From: Haemaphysalis longicornis
Taxonomy: Eukaryota > Arthropoda > Arachnida > Ixodida > Ixodidae
NCBI GenBank assembly: GCA_013339765.2
Contig: CM023457.1
Location: forward strand, 56,891,013 to 56,955,012
Direction of reading: 5' to 3'
DNA: 64,000 bases
Positions 36,222 to 48,075 of this stretch are shown in pieces. The translations under genes were made by a program, and so were the position numbers. The notes beneath the pieces are model-generated. The model saw nothing but the letters and a program-made list of their open reading frames with translations, was not told the origin of the DNA and did not search any database. How positions within the stretch are numbered: position 1 is the stretch's first letter; each line of letters opens with the position of its first letter.

Positions 36222-36600
36222 TTATAACTAGAGGGAAATCTGGCGCCGCTGTCTAGGGAGCCGCGCTTCAGTGAGCTTCCGTCATGTAGCGGGAGGCACG
36301 TTCCACATCCTTGGCAGGCTCATAACAGGCTGAAAGTTGGCTCTGGCTGCAAAAAAGCAACATATTACTGTAGAAGGTTCATGTTGTTTGTATTACTAAA
36401 TTAAACCTCAAAAGATTCATTGTAAGCAATTATTTAAAGCTTCATGTACGATGAACAAGAAAAAATGTTACACTTTTTGTATTTTGCCTTCGAGACAAAA
36501 AAGAAGCCGTATGAGCTAGCTAACAAGTAGGCGAGGAACGTCGCTAGCGGCAATGGCCCCCCACGGCGGCTCGCGACTGCAGCGACAGATTTGCTCTAGT
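36222..36600 (+). repeat. Family F interspersed repeat, copy 2
   Basis: Shares with 30730-31640 the blocks GGAAATCTGGCGCCGCTGTC, GCCGCGCTTCAGTGAGC, AAAAGATTCATTGTAAGCAA, ATGTTACACTTTTTGTATTT and CTGCAGCGACAGATTT, in order. No terminal inverted repeats recognised. Confidence 0.65.
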
Positions 36601-37184
36601 ATTATATACTTGCAACTCTATGCACTTAGGGACGCAAGTAAGCAGGCGGCCATTTTGTCTTCATCAGTGTTGCGAGGTTGCCGCATCGCCGGCCTCGCCG
36701 TTAACTTCAACCGGGTCGTTTGTTAAAAACACTACCGAAGATGCAGCAAAACGGATCTTTGGCACACTTCTGCTGCTGAAATGCTGTTACACGCGTTCTC
36801 TTTGCTTCGCACTCGGAACGACGTCAGATGTGCGCAGCCGCAGAGCAGGGACAACAAGCTGAGCTTACCAGAGTTGACCGACTAAAACGCGTAAACAATA
36901 AAATGGCGGCGCCCATGAGCCGTCATAGTCTGAACACATGTCACGTGATGCGAACATGCCAATTATGATGGCGGTGGTGCGAAAAATACGTGAAAATAGT
37001 GCGGATAATCTGCACCCTTATTTACTGATACCAGCCGAGCACAAGCGACAAGTTCGCCGAGGCGGCGAGAAACATTTCATACCCTCCTCCATCGCCATTT
37101 CTAGTGGTTTACAACCGCTTTCCGGGACATACACTTCCTCAGGGCGGGATGGCGAACAAGTCTTTTTAATTTATTTCGAAGTTT
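36601..37184. other. Unassigned spacer
   Basis: No gene or repeat recognised. The 110-codon plus frame at 36938-37270 overlaps family D antisense and has no motif. Confidence 0.4.
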
Positions 37185-37505
37185 TCAGCTTTTTGAAACT
37201 GTGGCTAATCTCTCTTCCACAGGGACAGGTAAAACACGAAAGTGAAAGGCGGCTTCACAGGAGCAGTTGACTGTTTTTTGTTCATCGATATCAACTCGCA
37301 CATCGCTATTTATATTTCGTCGGTATGGCACCGTTATACGCGTCAACGTTAAACACTGGATTGCACGCGCAGGAGCATTGCGTAAATCCAACTGAAACCA
37401 GAGGAGTTCGCAAACCGTCCGTGCGAACGAACCAAACGGGTTGTCGGCGAATCGTTTGGTGAACACACGGCCCACTGCAGCGAAGGGAGCAGCGGATCGT
37501 GCCAC
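37185..37505 (-). repeat. Family D repeat, copy 1, with coding-like conservation
   Basis: On the minus strand GCGTGCAATCCAGTGTTTAA, CGGTGCCATACCGACG, AATATAAATAGCGATGTGCG and CTCCTGTGAAGCCGCC then TTTCACTTTCGTGTTTT match the plus strand at 60470-60690. The 106-codon frame here contains NINSDVRV and NCSCEAAFHFRVLP. The other copy, after a frame change, gives a similar CSCEGTFHFRVF. This could be a decayed protein-coding element. I do not recognise the protein. Confidence 0.6.
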
Positions 37506-37839
37506 GAGCGTGAAATTCGCAAGTCGGCGTCGATCTTACTCCGTGATCTTTGCCTTACGGGTTTTTTCGCAGGTTACGCTGCGCGTGCCCCCGTACACGC
37601 AGGAGCTGGCATCGAGGCACCAACTGTCGGTGCTCATTAGCGTCATGATGCACTACTTCACTTCGCCTCTCCTAGACGGCACCACCATCTAAAGGGAAGG
37701 ATATAATGCGCGTTTGTTGTCCTTTTTACGCGTCTGTTCATAGCGAAGTCGGTAACACCTTTCGTACCTCTGGTTGCGGCGAAAAGCTTTCATGGTTAAA
37801 ATCTCGGCGTAGCCACGTCAATCGAAGTTTTTCTGGCGA
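37506..37839. other. Unassigned spacer
   Basis: Nothing recognised apart from sequence near 37770-37800 that weakly resembles the part between the family C units at 53755-53880. Confidence 0.4.
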
Positions 37840-37912
37840 TGTCATTTCCGTGACGGATAGGATGTCAGTCAGATCTTGGTGAACCCCGGCATAAAACACT
37901 TTCGTGTTAAAA
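37840..37912 (+). repeat. Family C repeat unit, copy 1
   Basis: Contains TTTCCGTGACGGATAGGATG, CTTGGTGAACCCCGGCATA and AAAACACTTTCGTGTTAAAA, shared in order with 53680-53752 and 53883-53955. AACAC and GTGTT around CTTTC or TTTC form a small hairpin at the end of the unit. Confidence 0.7.
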
Positions 37913-38125
37913 ATAATTCATTGTCAAGTACCCTCTTCAATTACTTTACTGCAAACTATGAGGTACCCTCGAAAAAAATCACCGCTAATCAGCTTTACTA
38001 CAACGCACCTGAAAAAAGGCACTGACGATTACTATACTCGCTAATCCGAAATTTGTGCGTAGCGCGAACTCCAGTGTTCTCAGTCAGGGCGCACATTCAC
38101 TGCGCCTCGAGATGTGATCGCATGA

Positions 38126-38640
38126 TCAGCGAACGCACGGCGGCGCACGCAACTCTACCATCCTCCTTCCACTCGTCTTCATGATCGTGAGACCCGTAAA
38201 TTCACTTTACTTTCCTATCGCCTCGCCCGCCAAGTCTACCCTTCTCCAGACCCGCGCCTCACTCGCGCCCAAACCGTTCTTCTCCGCCAGGCTCATACCC
38301 GCTCCCTCCCATCTCACCACATTCTACATCGCATTCGCAAGTGCTCCGGTCCCCCAACCTGCCCTTCTTGCGGCGCATACCCCTCTATTCCCCACTCCTA
38401 CTGGGACTGCCACCCCCCGAAGCTTCCCCCCTCCCTCTCCCGCATCACCTCGTGGGACACTTGGCTGGCTCCCCCGCCCGGAACAGACGTTCGGGCCGCC
38501 CAGGAGGCTCTCTGCCTTCATATCCAGAAGATCTCCAAGGACATTCTGGACTACTATGAAGACAGTGACGCCTCAGGATCCGTCGTTTAGCTGACCTGGA
38601 CTTAGGTCGGTGACTGGGCAATAAATGTTTTCTCTCTCTC
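38126..38640 (+). pseudogene. LINE C-terminus, 155-codon open frame without ATG
   Basis: After a stop at 38123-38125 the frame stays open to TAG at 38588-38590. It reads RETRKFTLLSYRLARQVYPS, RLTRAQTVLLRQAHT, SHHILHRIRKC and the zinc-finger pattern CPSCGAYPSIPHSYWDC (C-x2-C-x8-H-x4-C), then WDTWLAPPPGTDVRAAQEAL. This is the C-terminal region of an RNase H-bearing LINE ORF2. An AATAAA at 38621 and a TC-repeat tail follow, as in a 3' end. The frame is intact, so this copy may be fairly young. The RT and RNase H are absent by 5' truncation. Confidence 0.75.
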
Positions 38641-40127
38641 TCTCTGCCGTTATCTCGCAGAGCGTCGCCGCCGCCGAGTATGTTGTTGCAAATTGTGTTT
38701 GAACCTCCCGCGCGAATGTCACGTGGTTCGAATGAGGGGCTCCTTCGTGGTGACGCATGGCGAAATTTTTAGGGGATGCAGTGAGAGAGATGACACCATA
38801 TTCGGTTGTGCCGCCCTCTCCCTCACACTTTCGCCAGTTGTGCTGTCGATTTTCTTTCTGCCTCTTTTGCGTCGTCCGCTCCATCGGCTACGTGAATGTC
38901 AGCGCCGCCGCAGCCGCCATCCAATCCATGGTCCATGGTCCAAGGAGACATAGAGCGATGTAAGAAAGATAAATTGGGAAGAGACGTGACTGATAACGAG
39001 GTTAAGGAGAGCACTTCACGCGGTCACGTACAACGTACACCACCGGAGAACTACAAACGATCACACAGTTCCGCACGTAAAAATATGTTGGTGCCGCCGC
39101 TCGTCTACGTGAACCTAAGAACATATTCCTTTGTTGAACACCCCCCGTTTCAGAAGGCCCGGGAGCTTGAAATGCCTTATAAGTTCTGATAACTGGAAAA
39201 GCGCCTTTCTGACTGCTTAAGGTCCTAATGTCTCTCTAACACTTATCTTCACGACTCTCTAAATTATTATGTAAGAATAACGTTAAAGAGAAAGCTGTCA
39301 TGCTTTGTTGCTCGAAGGTGTCGCAGCAAACGGAGCAGGCAACGGAAGGATTCCCTTGTTTAGACACGCTTCGTTAGGCGCCGTGAAGGCGCAAGAAGGG
39401 ATAGGGTGAGGAGGAAAAGAAACGTGTGTTTTCAAGCAGCGCTGCTGTAGAAATCGATCTGCCCAGAGCTGGTAGACCCTGTAGGTAAGGGCAGGGTGAG
39501 CTTGCGGGTGATGGATGTAGGAAAGGCGTCAATGACGTAACGGGACTGAGCGCTGCCCACGTTCTCGAGCTAGCCCCGTTTGTTTGCGGGAAGAACCTTC
39601 CAAGCGGGCCTTACCCTCCGTTCTCAAGATAGCGCTTACGCAGCGACGTTAGTTAAGTGAGTGGGGTTTCGAAGCTTGCCGCGTGTGCTGTGTGCTGGCC
39701 CCACGGAGACAGCTGTTTTCAGGTAAACGGGAAAGGTGGCTCGAATTCCATTTAATCATAAATTCCTTCACAGTTGGATGCTTTCTGGAGCACAATTAAG
39801 CTTGGCGGAATTTCGCGCGACCTAACCTTCAAAAGCGCGGTGGGAAGACGTTGTGCCGACGCGTTTAACTGCAGTCGCGCGCAGTATGTGTCGCGCGCAG
39901 TTTGTGTGCTGCAGTAAAGTAGCTTGACGTTACCCTTTTCCCCTTTGGCTCTGTGTGCTTTCCGGATTTCGTCTGCTATCGGAATTTTAATCGCGGAGCT
40001 CTTTAAGCTCGAGCTCTGTCCGTGCGGAACCTTAACACAAAATTGTGTTCGGTGAAGTTCACAGGGGAAAAATGCTAGGCCAAGCAGTGCGAGGAAAAGT
40101 GGCGAGGAGTCAAGGAGCCCTCGAGAA
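38641..40127. other. Unassigned stretch
   Basis: A 16-base near-tandem, TCGCGCGCAGTATGTG and TCGCGCGCAGTTTGTG, lies at about 39875-39907. Frames at 38693-39189 overlap on both strands and have no motif. Confidence 0.4.
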
Positions 40128-40240
40128 GGTGTTGGGAGCGCGCCTCCAGGAAAAGCGCTTCCCGCGGAAAGAATCAAACCTGCGTCACTTCAGTTATGAC
40201 ACTGACGTCTATCGTGTTGCGCTATCATCACGTTCGGGGT
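40128..40240 (-). mobile_element. Decayed Ruka-like SINE head
   Basis: The minus strand reads CGCAGGTTTGATTCTTTCC, then GCGGGAAGCGCTTTTC and CTGGAGGCG, matching the B box, GCCGCTTTTC and GATGGAGGCG blocks of the other SINEs with several changes. The A-box part (GATAGCGCAACACGATAG) is more diverged. Body and tail are not seen. Confidence 0.5.
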
Positions 40241-41279
40241 GCTCAGCATTTCATTTGCGTTCGTAGCGCGGTTGTTGGCTTTGAACTTTAGCTAAGGTGG
40301 ACTTTAGTACCGATAAGACGGGCAGACAACATAAGAAAAGGCAAGTTAAAGCAGGTAAAGACCACCAGCCCCGGTGTTCCCTGAGTCTTTGTACCGCAAT
40401 TATGAAGTTGCACGTATTTTGTTTTCACTGAATATATTGTTACGGGAAATATTGCCCCGTCACAACACATTGGGCGGTCCCTCTTGCGTTCCGAATATCA
40501 TCGCAAGTTGCGAGATTATGCACTACTTGTCCACGAAAAGAGAGAATGCTGAAGGCCCAAAACAACGCTTGTGGTTGAGTAAATATCCAAACAATGTGAG
40601 CGCATTGGTTAGTAATAACCTAGAAACCTATTTGCTTCGACCTTTTTGCTTTACACTCGGTGGCTTAAACCTAGCCAGTCTCTATGCTACGTAACCCTGA
40701 AAAGGTGTAGCTCTTCCGGCCGAACCAGCTCCATCGAACTTCCCGCGCCTCGTAAAGGGACACTGAAGTGATTTCTAAACATTGCGGGATTACTAGCGCA
40801 AATTGTAGTCCGGAGTCCATAGGTCATGTTTCGACCACTCTTAGTCCGTTTACGCGCATTTATTTAGCAGAAAAAAAGCAGTTCGAAAATGCTGTCCTCC
40901 TCTCTGCATCCTCGCCCATTTCTGTGGCGTTTTCGTGTGACGTCAGGAGGAGATGACTTGGCTTGACTGCGCTACTGCACGGCTCGTTAGTCGTGCAGTC
41001 GGAAATTGGAAGTTTGCAAGTCGAAGTTCGAATCCCTTACGATTCATTGTTTTTTTTGTAAGTTACCTTTTTTGTTTTCGGCCGATGTTTTCTATATTCA
41101 GTTCATCATTTTTGGGCCATAGCGTTCACTGCTCCAGGAACTAGTTCACAAAACGACTGAGTGTGAAGATGCGGGACAAGGCCAACTAGAAGCGATCGTT
41201 CGTTGTTCCTGTGTAAACACAGTTGTGGTGAAAACTTCCATGTCGTCCGTCAGATGGGAAGTTTCAAGGCGAGGGGCGT
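40241..41279. other. Unassigned stretch with an isolated TIR-like end
   Basis: TAAAGGGACACTGAAGTG at 40753 resembles the family B terminal repeat (TAAAGGG ... CTGCAACAC). No inverted partner was found downstream. CTGCACG/CGTGCAG at about 40977 and 40995 form a hairpin followed by a B-box-like GTTCGAATCCC at 41027, which is too weak for a tRNA call. Confidence 0.35.
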
Positions 41280-41341
41280 TGTGAGGTCGCTCTGGGGGTC
41301 GCATTTGACCCTGCAGGCCACAGCTTACCGACCCCTGGCCT
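41280..41341 (-). mobile_element. Possible hAT-type transposon end
   Basis: The minus strand begins CAGGGGTCGGTAAGCTGTGG followed by CCTGCAGGGTCAAATGCGACC. This resembles the CAGNGGT-type ends of hAT (Charlie-like) DNA transposons as known in animals. The opposite end and the 8-bp target duplication were not found. Confidence 0.35.
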
Positions 41342-41392
41342 AGATCTTTAGTCGATTATCTATAGCCGACAGCCCTCCGCAAGAAACCGTAA

Positions 41393-42043
41393 ATGTCAGT
41401 TTCTTTTCCTCGCGTTAGTGTGCCTTCGGTCTGTGGGATATTTAACCACTTTTTTTTGTTACAACAGTATACTTATAAATTAGCGCCTAATCATACTCCG
41501 AGCCACGTTTTAATTGGCAAAACGCTGCACAAACTGATTTTTGCGCAATTTTCCGGGTTTAACAAATTTGCTGTCTACTTCAGTTATATGTGCGCACTTT
41601 CCGTCCGTAGAAAAGCTGAGTATAAAAACGTCGCATCAAAGCAGTTCAACTTGTGCAAAAACATGAAAACATTACTACCATTTCAGGACGACCCTCACAC
41701 TAGACCCTTCCTTACGATATTGTGTTTCCATTTATCGCAAACAAACTCATCAAGCTCGAAACGTTGTGGGGTTTATACGACATTATGCGCTATCAGCGTA
41801 TTCTCGGCGTCCATACGCAGGAGACTTCCCCAGGCCACACAACCCCGTATTTTCGGCTCACTTTGTCAATGTCAGTTTTTTTTTCGGCTCCCCCAGGGCC
41901 CGGTTATCTCCACCGGCATTAGGGAGGATATGCGCAGCCGGAGACGGTTCCCTTTCCCATCACCCGTTCCCTCTTGCGTGGTTTCATTACCGACAAGCTT
42001 TACCTACCCCTTCCTTCTTTGCCGTACGCCCCGTGGTCAGTGA
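41393..42043 (+). CDS. Longest unassigned open frame, 216 codons; probably chance
   Basis: ATG at 41393 to a stop at 42041-42043. The product has no recognised domain or membrane pattern and uses residues as random sequence would. Another plus-strand frame (41766-42161) overlaps it. I list it only because of its length. Confidence 0.12.
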   Translation: MSVSFPRVSVPSVCGIFNHFFLLQQYTYKLAPNHTPSHVLIGKTLHKLIFAQFSGFNKFAVYFSYMCALSVRRKAEYKNVASKQFNLCKNMKTLLPFQDDPHTRPFLTILCFHLSQTNSSSSKRCGVYTTLCAISVFSASIRRRLPQATQPRIFGSLCQCQFFFRLPQGPVISTGIREDMRSRRRFPFPSPVPSCVVSLPTSFTYPFLLCRTPRGQ

Positions 42044-42984
42044 TAACTTGTTATGGGGTTGGTTTGCTACGACATTCAGGCGGTCGCCGGCGTGGGAAGG
42101 ACACTGCGGTAGAATAGAGAGTGCCTGTATTGTATGCTTCGATATTTCTATTGGATTCTAGGTTAAGTAGTGCCGTTCTATCATCCGCCAATTTGAGTAG
42201 GTAGTTATCTCACAGGCGACGCACTGTACCGTCTGCTCAGCAACATTACTTGCTCCTCTGTTTTGTGCGTCCTCTTGAAGCAACCTCTCGTCATCCAGAT
42301 TGAAGTTAAGCCAAGCCGCGCGTAGAAATGTCCGTAACGGCTGATAAGTGTGCTTTGCTGCGTGGGGACCTCGTGGCTTTTCGGTGGCACTTAGTAGCGC
42401 CTGGCCCATCAACTGAAACACAGCACAATACTGCACAACGCGCGAACCGCGCGGTCGCAGTATGTGTGTGTGCATTTTTCGATTTTTGATTCGCGCGCGC
42501 TTTCACCTAATGCGTCCAAGCTTCTACCTATAGGCGAAACGTGCAGGAACCGCAGCTCTCCAACGCCGGCTTTGCGTACTGGTGTCCCATGCGTCGGGAA
42601 ACCGTGGCACCCGCTCTCCGACGCATTGATCGGTTTTGTACGAACGGAAGCTTCAGGACATAAGGTAAAACGCTGCTGGTATTGCTGCGCGCCGCTGCAG
42701 TGCAATGTGGGCGCTTGTTGTTCTCGCCTTGCTTTTGTTTTCCCCTGGAGTTATCGAGGGAGCTAATGAAGTCGGGGCGAAATAAACTAGACTTTGTACT
42801 AATAATCTGATTGTGTTAGCGCCTCACACCGACTTGCGGCATGGTTATGATGAGAAGAAACAATTGCTGCTCAACTGCTCGGGAGTTTGTAGAAACAGCA
42901 GCTGCTGTATAGAATAGGAACTAGATGAATATTTCTGCTGAATCAAGAGTGCTGTTAATGAGCGCGTGCAATCAGTTTTAAGGG
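42044..42984. other. Unassigned stretch
   Basis: Overlapping open frames on both strands at 42158-42766 without motifs. Confidence 0.4.
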
Positions 42985-43900
42985 TGCAATCGCGTCAGTG
43001 GCATAGAAAGATTGAGAAAGAATGAGAAAGTTAAGGCGAAAGGAAGACCGAACGCGGGTATAATGAAGGATAGAGCCCTCTGGGGCTGCAACAAATACGA
43101 GGTGGTTAAGGGGATCTGGAAAGAGGTCATGGTACCAGGATTAACTTTCGGAAATTCGGTTCTGTGCATGAAACCAGAGACCGAAGTGGGCCTGGACGTA
43201 AATCAGAGGGCGGTAGGCAGGTTGGCCCTAGGTTCCCACAGCAAAACTACAAACGAAGCGGTACTTGAGGATACGGGCTGGTCGTCTTTCGAGGCGAGGG
43301 AGGCGCAGAGCAAGATAAAGTTTGAGGAGCGACTTCGTGACACTGAGGACGAAAATGTGGCCGCGAGGTTGTTTAAGTCCCTGCAGAGGATGACCATGGT
43401 CACGCAGTGGCGACGCGAGGACCAGACAGCTGACCAAGCGGTACGGTAAGTCGGTAGGGGTAAGTGGGGTTTACGCAAAAGTTAAAAAGCAGGTAAAGGC
43501 AGCAGAGACGACAAAGTGGGCACAGAGAATGGAAGCGAAAAAATCCCTGGACACTTATAGGACAGAGAAACTGGAAATCAGAAAGGAAGGTTTCTATGGA
43601 AAGACGAGAGGCAGTACATTGCTCTTCGAAGCACGGGCGGGGTAGAACACGGACATACAAGGGTATCTGCAGGCAGCAGGATGAAACATGTTCATGTTGC
43701 GGCAGTGATCGGTAAACTATTGACCGTATTGTCAAGGGATGCACAGAGATACGACCACCACGGGGTGAGGGGGAAAGGACGTTGGCGGAGGCTTTGGGAT
43801 TTGGGGCGAGGGGGAACCTCAGCTTCAAGGCCATAGAGGTGACGAAGAGGCGACTGGAATGGTGGTGGAGGTATAGTAGGGAAGGGATGGGTACGCAGGC
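42985..43900 (+). pseudogene. LINE C-terminal region
   Basis: The frame at 43012-43449 reads NKYEVVKGIWKEVMVPGLTF, then GRLALGSHSKTTNEAVLEDT and GWSSFEAREAQSKIKFEERL. This matches the C-terminal region of a tick LINE reverse transcriptase group as I recall it (WK-x-VMVPGLT ... GWSSFEARE). After a stop the translation resumes with FYGKTRGSTLLFEARAG near 43600, where the final zinc finger would follow; MFMLRQ replaces its first Cys pair. Several stops mark it as dead. The RT core is missing. Confidence 0.7.
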
Positions 43901-44588
43901 GGAGTAATCATACGGATGAGAATTTAGAACAGCAGGGGAGAGAGAACGGGGGGTGGGAGCGAGGAGTTTAAAAGAGGGGTGACGGAGAGAGGGGGGGGGG
44001 GTATATCTAGTAGGCTAGCTAGGAGTAGGGCAAGTAAGTGGAATAAAACAGGCAAGTCAGTTGCTGACAACCGACGCCCCGATTTAAAGGGAGAGCCACT
44101 AATCATCATCAGCAGCACCTAAGGCCTTATCGGAACCTGCTCCTACCCCGGCGTGATGCACGACCTACAGCTGTCGGACGAGAAGACTCGACCTCGAAAA
44201 AGAAAGTTTTGCTTTTTGTTGCAAAAAGATGCTTGCTGCACGCCAAGATCGTAGCGTCCTGTCGGACTGTTGCTCGCATGATATCTTTCATTATGCGTAC
44301 TCTATTGTTTGTCAGTGCGTGCGTATGCGTGTGTGGTGTGGTGAGGAGGGAGAAAGAGGGTATTCCTAAAAGCATTTGACGAATGAATATTTCAGAAAAT
44401 AGCGCTTTGGTTTTGTTCGTCAAGACCCCATGTTGAGACAGATTCTTCCCCCCCGAAGCTGCAGTCAGTCGCACAACCGACGGGAAGAAGTCACCCAAAA
44501 AGCAGGGAACTTCGGATTAAGGGTGAAAACAATACAAGCTCAACTGTAAGTAACGCTGTGGTAACCGATGTTCCTTAATGTGTGATAT
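43901..44588. other. Unassigned spacer
   Basis: Possible LINE 3' UTR up to about 44115 (ATCATCATCAGCAGC). The 123-codon minus frame at 44127-44498 has no recognised domain. Confidence 0.4.
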
Positions 44589-44592
44589 CGCT

Positions 44593-44623
<31 letters not shown>

Positions 44624-44640
44624 GTTATTTATCTATCTAT

Positions 44641-44691
<51 letters not shown>

Positions 44692-44693
44692 TT
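44589..44693 (+). repeat. (TTTA)n microsatellite
   Basis: About 105 bases of TTTA units, with one TTAG and a TCTA/TCTA interruption in the middle. Confidence 0.95.
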
Positions 44694-46384
44694 TCTACAT
44701 GCGTCGGTCATCTCTGACATTGCCTTGAATACTTTGTAATTGTGAGTGAAGGGTTAAATATGGGAAGGCCGGCTCTTAAAGTGTTAGCAAAAACTTCCCA
44801 CGACCTGTTCTTAAGGCGAACATGATTACCGAGTTTGGCTTAGAATTTCACAGCCTGCACGTCGGTCTGGAGCGAAATCTTAAGTTCTGCGCGAAGACAC
44901 GGGGCGTTCGGCAGCTTCGAAACTCGGCGTGTCCTTGTCGACACAATTGTACTTCCCTTCTAAACAATTGCAGTCCTATTGTGCTGGGAGTTTGAATTCA
45001 TCAGGTCATCATTCTTGTGAGCGTCGGTTTGCTCGAGAAATGGGAACCTTTGTTCCGACGCGCATTTAAGCAGCACGCTACGTTTATCAATTAAGGTGAC
45101 CCACGCCATGTATTAGGAAATGCGTTAGCCTACAAAGAGCGTTCACCTTTTTATTTCTACATTTCACATTGTCCCCACACATTTACTAAGCGGAGAGCTT
45201 TCTGAAATTCCTGGACGGAATACCGTAATGCAGCTCTGCAGGGCTTCTTAAAACGCTTATAAATCGGCGCGTTGTCAAATCGATTTCTCCCTCCCATGAC
45301 CCAGTAACGGCCGCAAATTATCTCGTCACTCTGGCAGCCGCGGGGTCAACTGTTCTGCCTTTTGCTTCTCCAACAGATTGTCGTCGACGCAGAGTAGAAG
45401 CCGTCGAGAATGGAACACGTTCGGTGGCGAATTCGACGTGCCTCGCTCCGCATGACTTCTCAACCTCGTCTAATCGACCTCGCGCCGCACAGAACCTTCT
45501 TCAGCGTCACATTGCTTTTTGCCTTTCCCCCAGAGTGATGACAGTCACTCATTTTTGCTTTTTTTTATCTGACCCGCGCACAAGAGAGCTGTGGCAAGGC
45601 ACGTGTGGACACCTTACGGGCATCGAATGCTGTACTTTGGTTACCAGCCCGAAGTTAGAGTTGGTGGTGTATCTTAGTACTCTTAATCATCATCTTCCAG
45701 CGGGCACGTTTCGATCATCGTAGGCAGTGAAATATAATGAACTCGTCTCATCTGAAATGAAAGCGGTTTCAATAACAAAGTGAAGGGATGTTATTCAATG
45801 CTGCTTAGAGGATGATGGTGATGATGATTATGATGATGAAGCTTTTTCTACACGTGATTCCGGCGTGCGACCGTACGCGCCCTAGTCCTATCTAATATCA
45901 CCGGTGTCAAAAGCAGTATTGTGTCGCTATAGATAGCGAGTTGACACTAAACAGCAAGATCTCAATTTTTCTTAACGGGATAGGTGGTGTCGAGGCTGGT
46001 AAGAGGAGACGAAATTCAAAACATGGCATCTGCTGGCACTTCATTAGACCTACATTATCGACGTTATGATTAGGACTGTGTTAGCTTCAAGAATTAAAGT
46101 TAGCGGACAGCAGCGTCACAAAACAAAATTTGTATTTAACCAATGCCACGAACTTAGTATTGCTGCAACATATTTTGTCGCTTCATCACATATAAGACGA
46201 GTGTTCTGGTGGTCGCAGCACTTCTGATGATTGCAGTGATCCAAAGAACGTTCAGAACGTCCCTTTCGGCACTGGCTCTCTCCGGCCACTACCCCTGCTT
46301 TGGGCCATCCACCCGGGGCGGGACCCGACAGCCAACGGGACCCGGACGGAGAAGCCTAGGCAGGCACCCCGGCTGAAAGTCTTC
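44694..46384. other. Unassigned stretch
   Basis: Short GATGAT repeats near 45811. The 99-codon frame at 45424-45723 has no motif. Nothing else recognised. Confidence 0.4.
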
Positions 46385-46473
46385 TCCTACGGTCTCTCTC
46401 CTCGCTCTCTCTCTCTTCTCTCTCTCTCTCTCTCTCTCCCCTCTCTCTCTCTCTTCTCTCCTCTCTTTCTCTC

Positions 46474-46504
<31 letters not shown>

Positions 46505-46552
46505 CTCTCTCGCTCTTTCTCTCCCTCTCTCTTTCTTTCGCTCTCTCTCTAT
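46385..46552 (+). repeat. CT-rich microsatellite
   Basis: TCTC repeats with scattered G, C and TTT interruptions. The minus-strand frames rich in RERE and KERE at 46289-46730 are translations of this tract. Confidence 0.95.
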
Positions 46553-47829
46553 CGTCAGCGTCCGGTGGATTGCACAATCGATTCGGCTTGCCGCGTTGTC
46601 CGGCCGCAACAATAGAGCCCGTTTCGTGGAAAGCGCCCAACGTAAGCGCGCATTGTTCATATGCCTCGGCCAGATGCGACGCCGTGTAGATAAGAAGGTC
46701 GCACAGCTTAAGCCTACTGTTTTTATACACGCTTGACTATTGGCGTGCAGGCCACGGCATGCTGGTCTCCTCGTGGTGACGAAATGTAAACTTGCCCACT
46801 CAAAATAGCTGATTGGCCTCTGAACGACGACCTTTGAGTTAAAGCTTTCCCCTTACCTGATTAAGTGCTGGATGAGGCAACTCGCACCGCATAAAATGTC
46901 TGCCTGGAAGGGCGTTTCTTGGAACGGTTTCCATTATACGGGTAGCGACTGCAAGTTTAGGCGGTTCCGACGGAGCCTTTATCCTGACTTTTCTGGCTAC
47001 GGTGGTTTGCACTGTGTGCACAAAAACCAGGAGCGCCATCTCAGAGTCTCCCATAGGCCTGAAGGTGAAGCATATATAGGCAAAAATATGTCCGCTACCA
47101 CATTTCATACATGCTGACATCGCTGAACACACACTAGACGCGGGGAAGATTTAAGACAATAGACCAGTATATAAACAAAAAAATGCAGCATTCTTTTCAT
47201 TCAAATTCTCGTCGGATTAATCTTTGCAAAAATAAATCAGAATGTAGACGCTGTCTGGGCTAAAAAAACTGTGCCGGAAAGAATCGACATTACACGAACT
47301 AAAACTAATGAGAAAAAACAAAACACTTTGCCTCACGCTGGTTCGAGAGGCGCCAACCACGGCAAAATCAAAACATACAACTGGCTTCTGCTGATTAAAC
47401 CGCACATATCCAGTCAACTTCGCTCGGCCGCCTGAATATAATGCGTGACAAAGCCTATTCAACTATGAGTACTACGCGTTCTATCACAATTTCCTAACAG
47501 GCAGTTTCTTCCGGAAGCTAAACCTATTTACTTCGGTGGAATTTGTTCTATTGAATATCAGAACTCAGGAGAAAATCTGTAGGCGCCATTTCTGCAAGTA
47601 CACTGTCCCGAGGCTTAAAAAGTGTGCCAAGTGAATGCAGATTCACTTTGTGCAGGTGGACAAATTATTTATTCAACAACTCTTGTTATGCGCAAACCGA
47701 CTTTGCAAATCTTCTTTTGGGTAAGGCCACTAAATGAACTCAACTAAGCCTGCGGCAACATGAACTTTGACGCTTCGGCACACACGATCGGTGGCAACGG
47801 TGAAAAGCCACCCGCACTGCGTGACCGAA
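46553..47829. other. Unassigned stretch
   Basis: Overlapping frames on both strands at 46839-47132, no motif. Confidence 0.4.
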
Positions 47830-48075
47830 GTGATTGATTGATTCTAAGGTTTAACGCGCCGACGCAACGCAGGTGATTAGGCCTGCCGTAGGAGAGGGCT
47901 CTGGATTAATTTTTACCACCTGGTGATCTTTAACATGCGCCGACATCCCGTACACACGGACGTTTTTGCTTTTCGTCTCCATCAGAAAGCGGCCGCCACG
48001 ACCGGGAATAGAACCTGCGAACCTCGTGCTCAAGCATCACAACGCCTTAGCCACTGAGCCACCGCGGCAGGTCTG
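47830..48075 (-). mobile_element. Ruka-like SINE, full length
   Basis: Minus strand: CCGCGGTGGCTCAGTGGC, TAAGGCGTTGTGATGCTTG, then CGCAGGTTCTATTCCCGG (B box with one change), GCCGCTTTCTGATGGAGAC, CGTGTGTACGGGATGTCGG, GTTAAAGATCACCAGGTGG and GCGCGTTAAACCTTAG, ending in AATCAATC. A and B boxes are both nearly consensus. Confidence 0.9.

Noticed and set aside
40960..41045. A hairpin followed by a B-box-like string
   Set aside because: The fold does not give a tRNA cloverleaf and no copies were noticed.
43203..43834. Minus-strand frames over the LINE relic
   Set aside because: They are antisense to the LINE C-terminus at 42985-43900.
46289..46730. Charged Arg/Glu-rich frames on the minus strand
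   Set aside because: They are translations of the CT microsatellite at 46385-46552.
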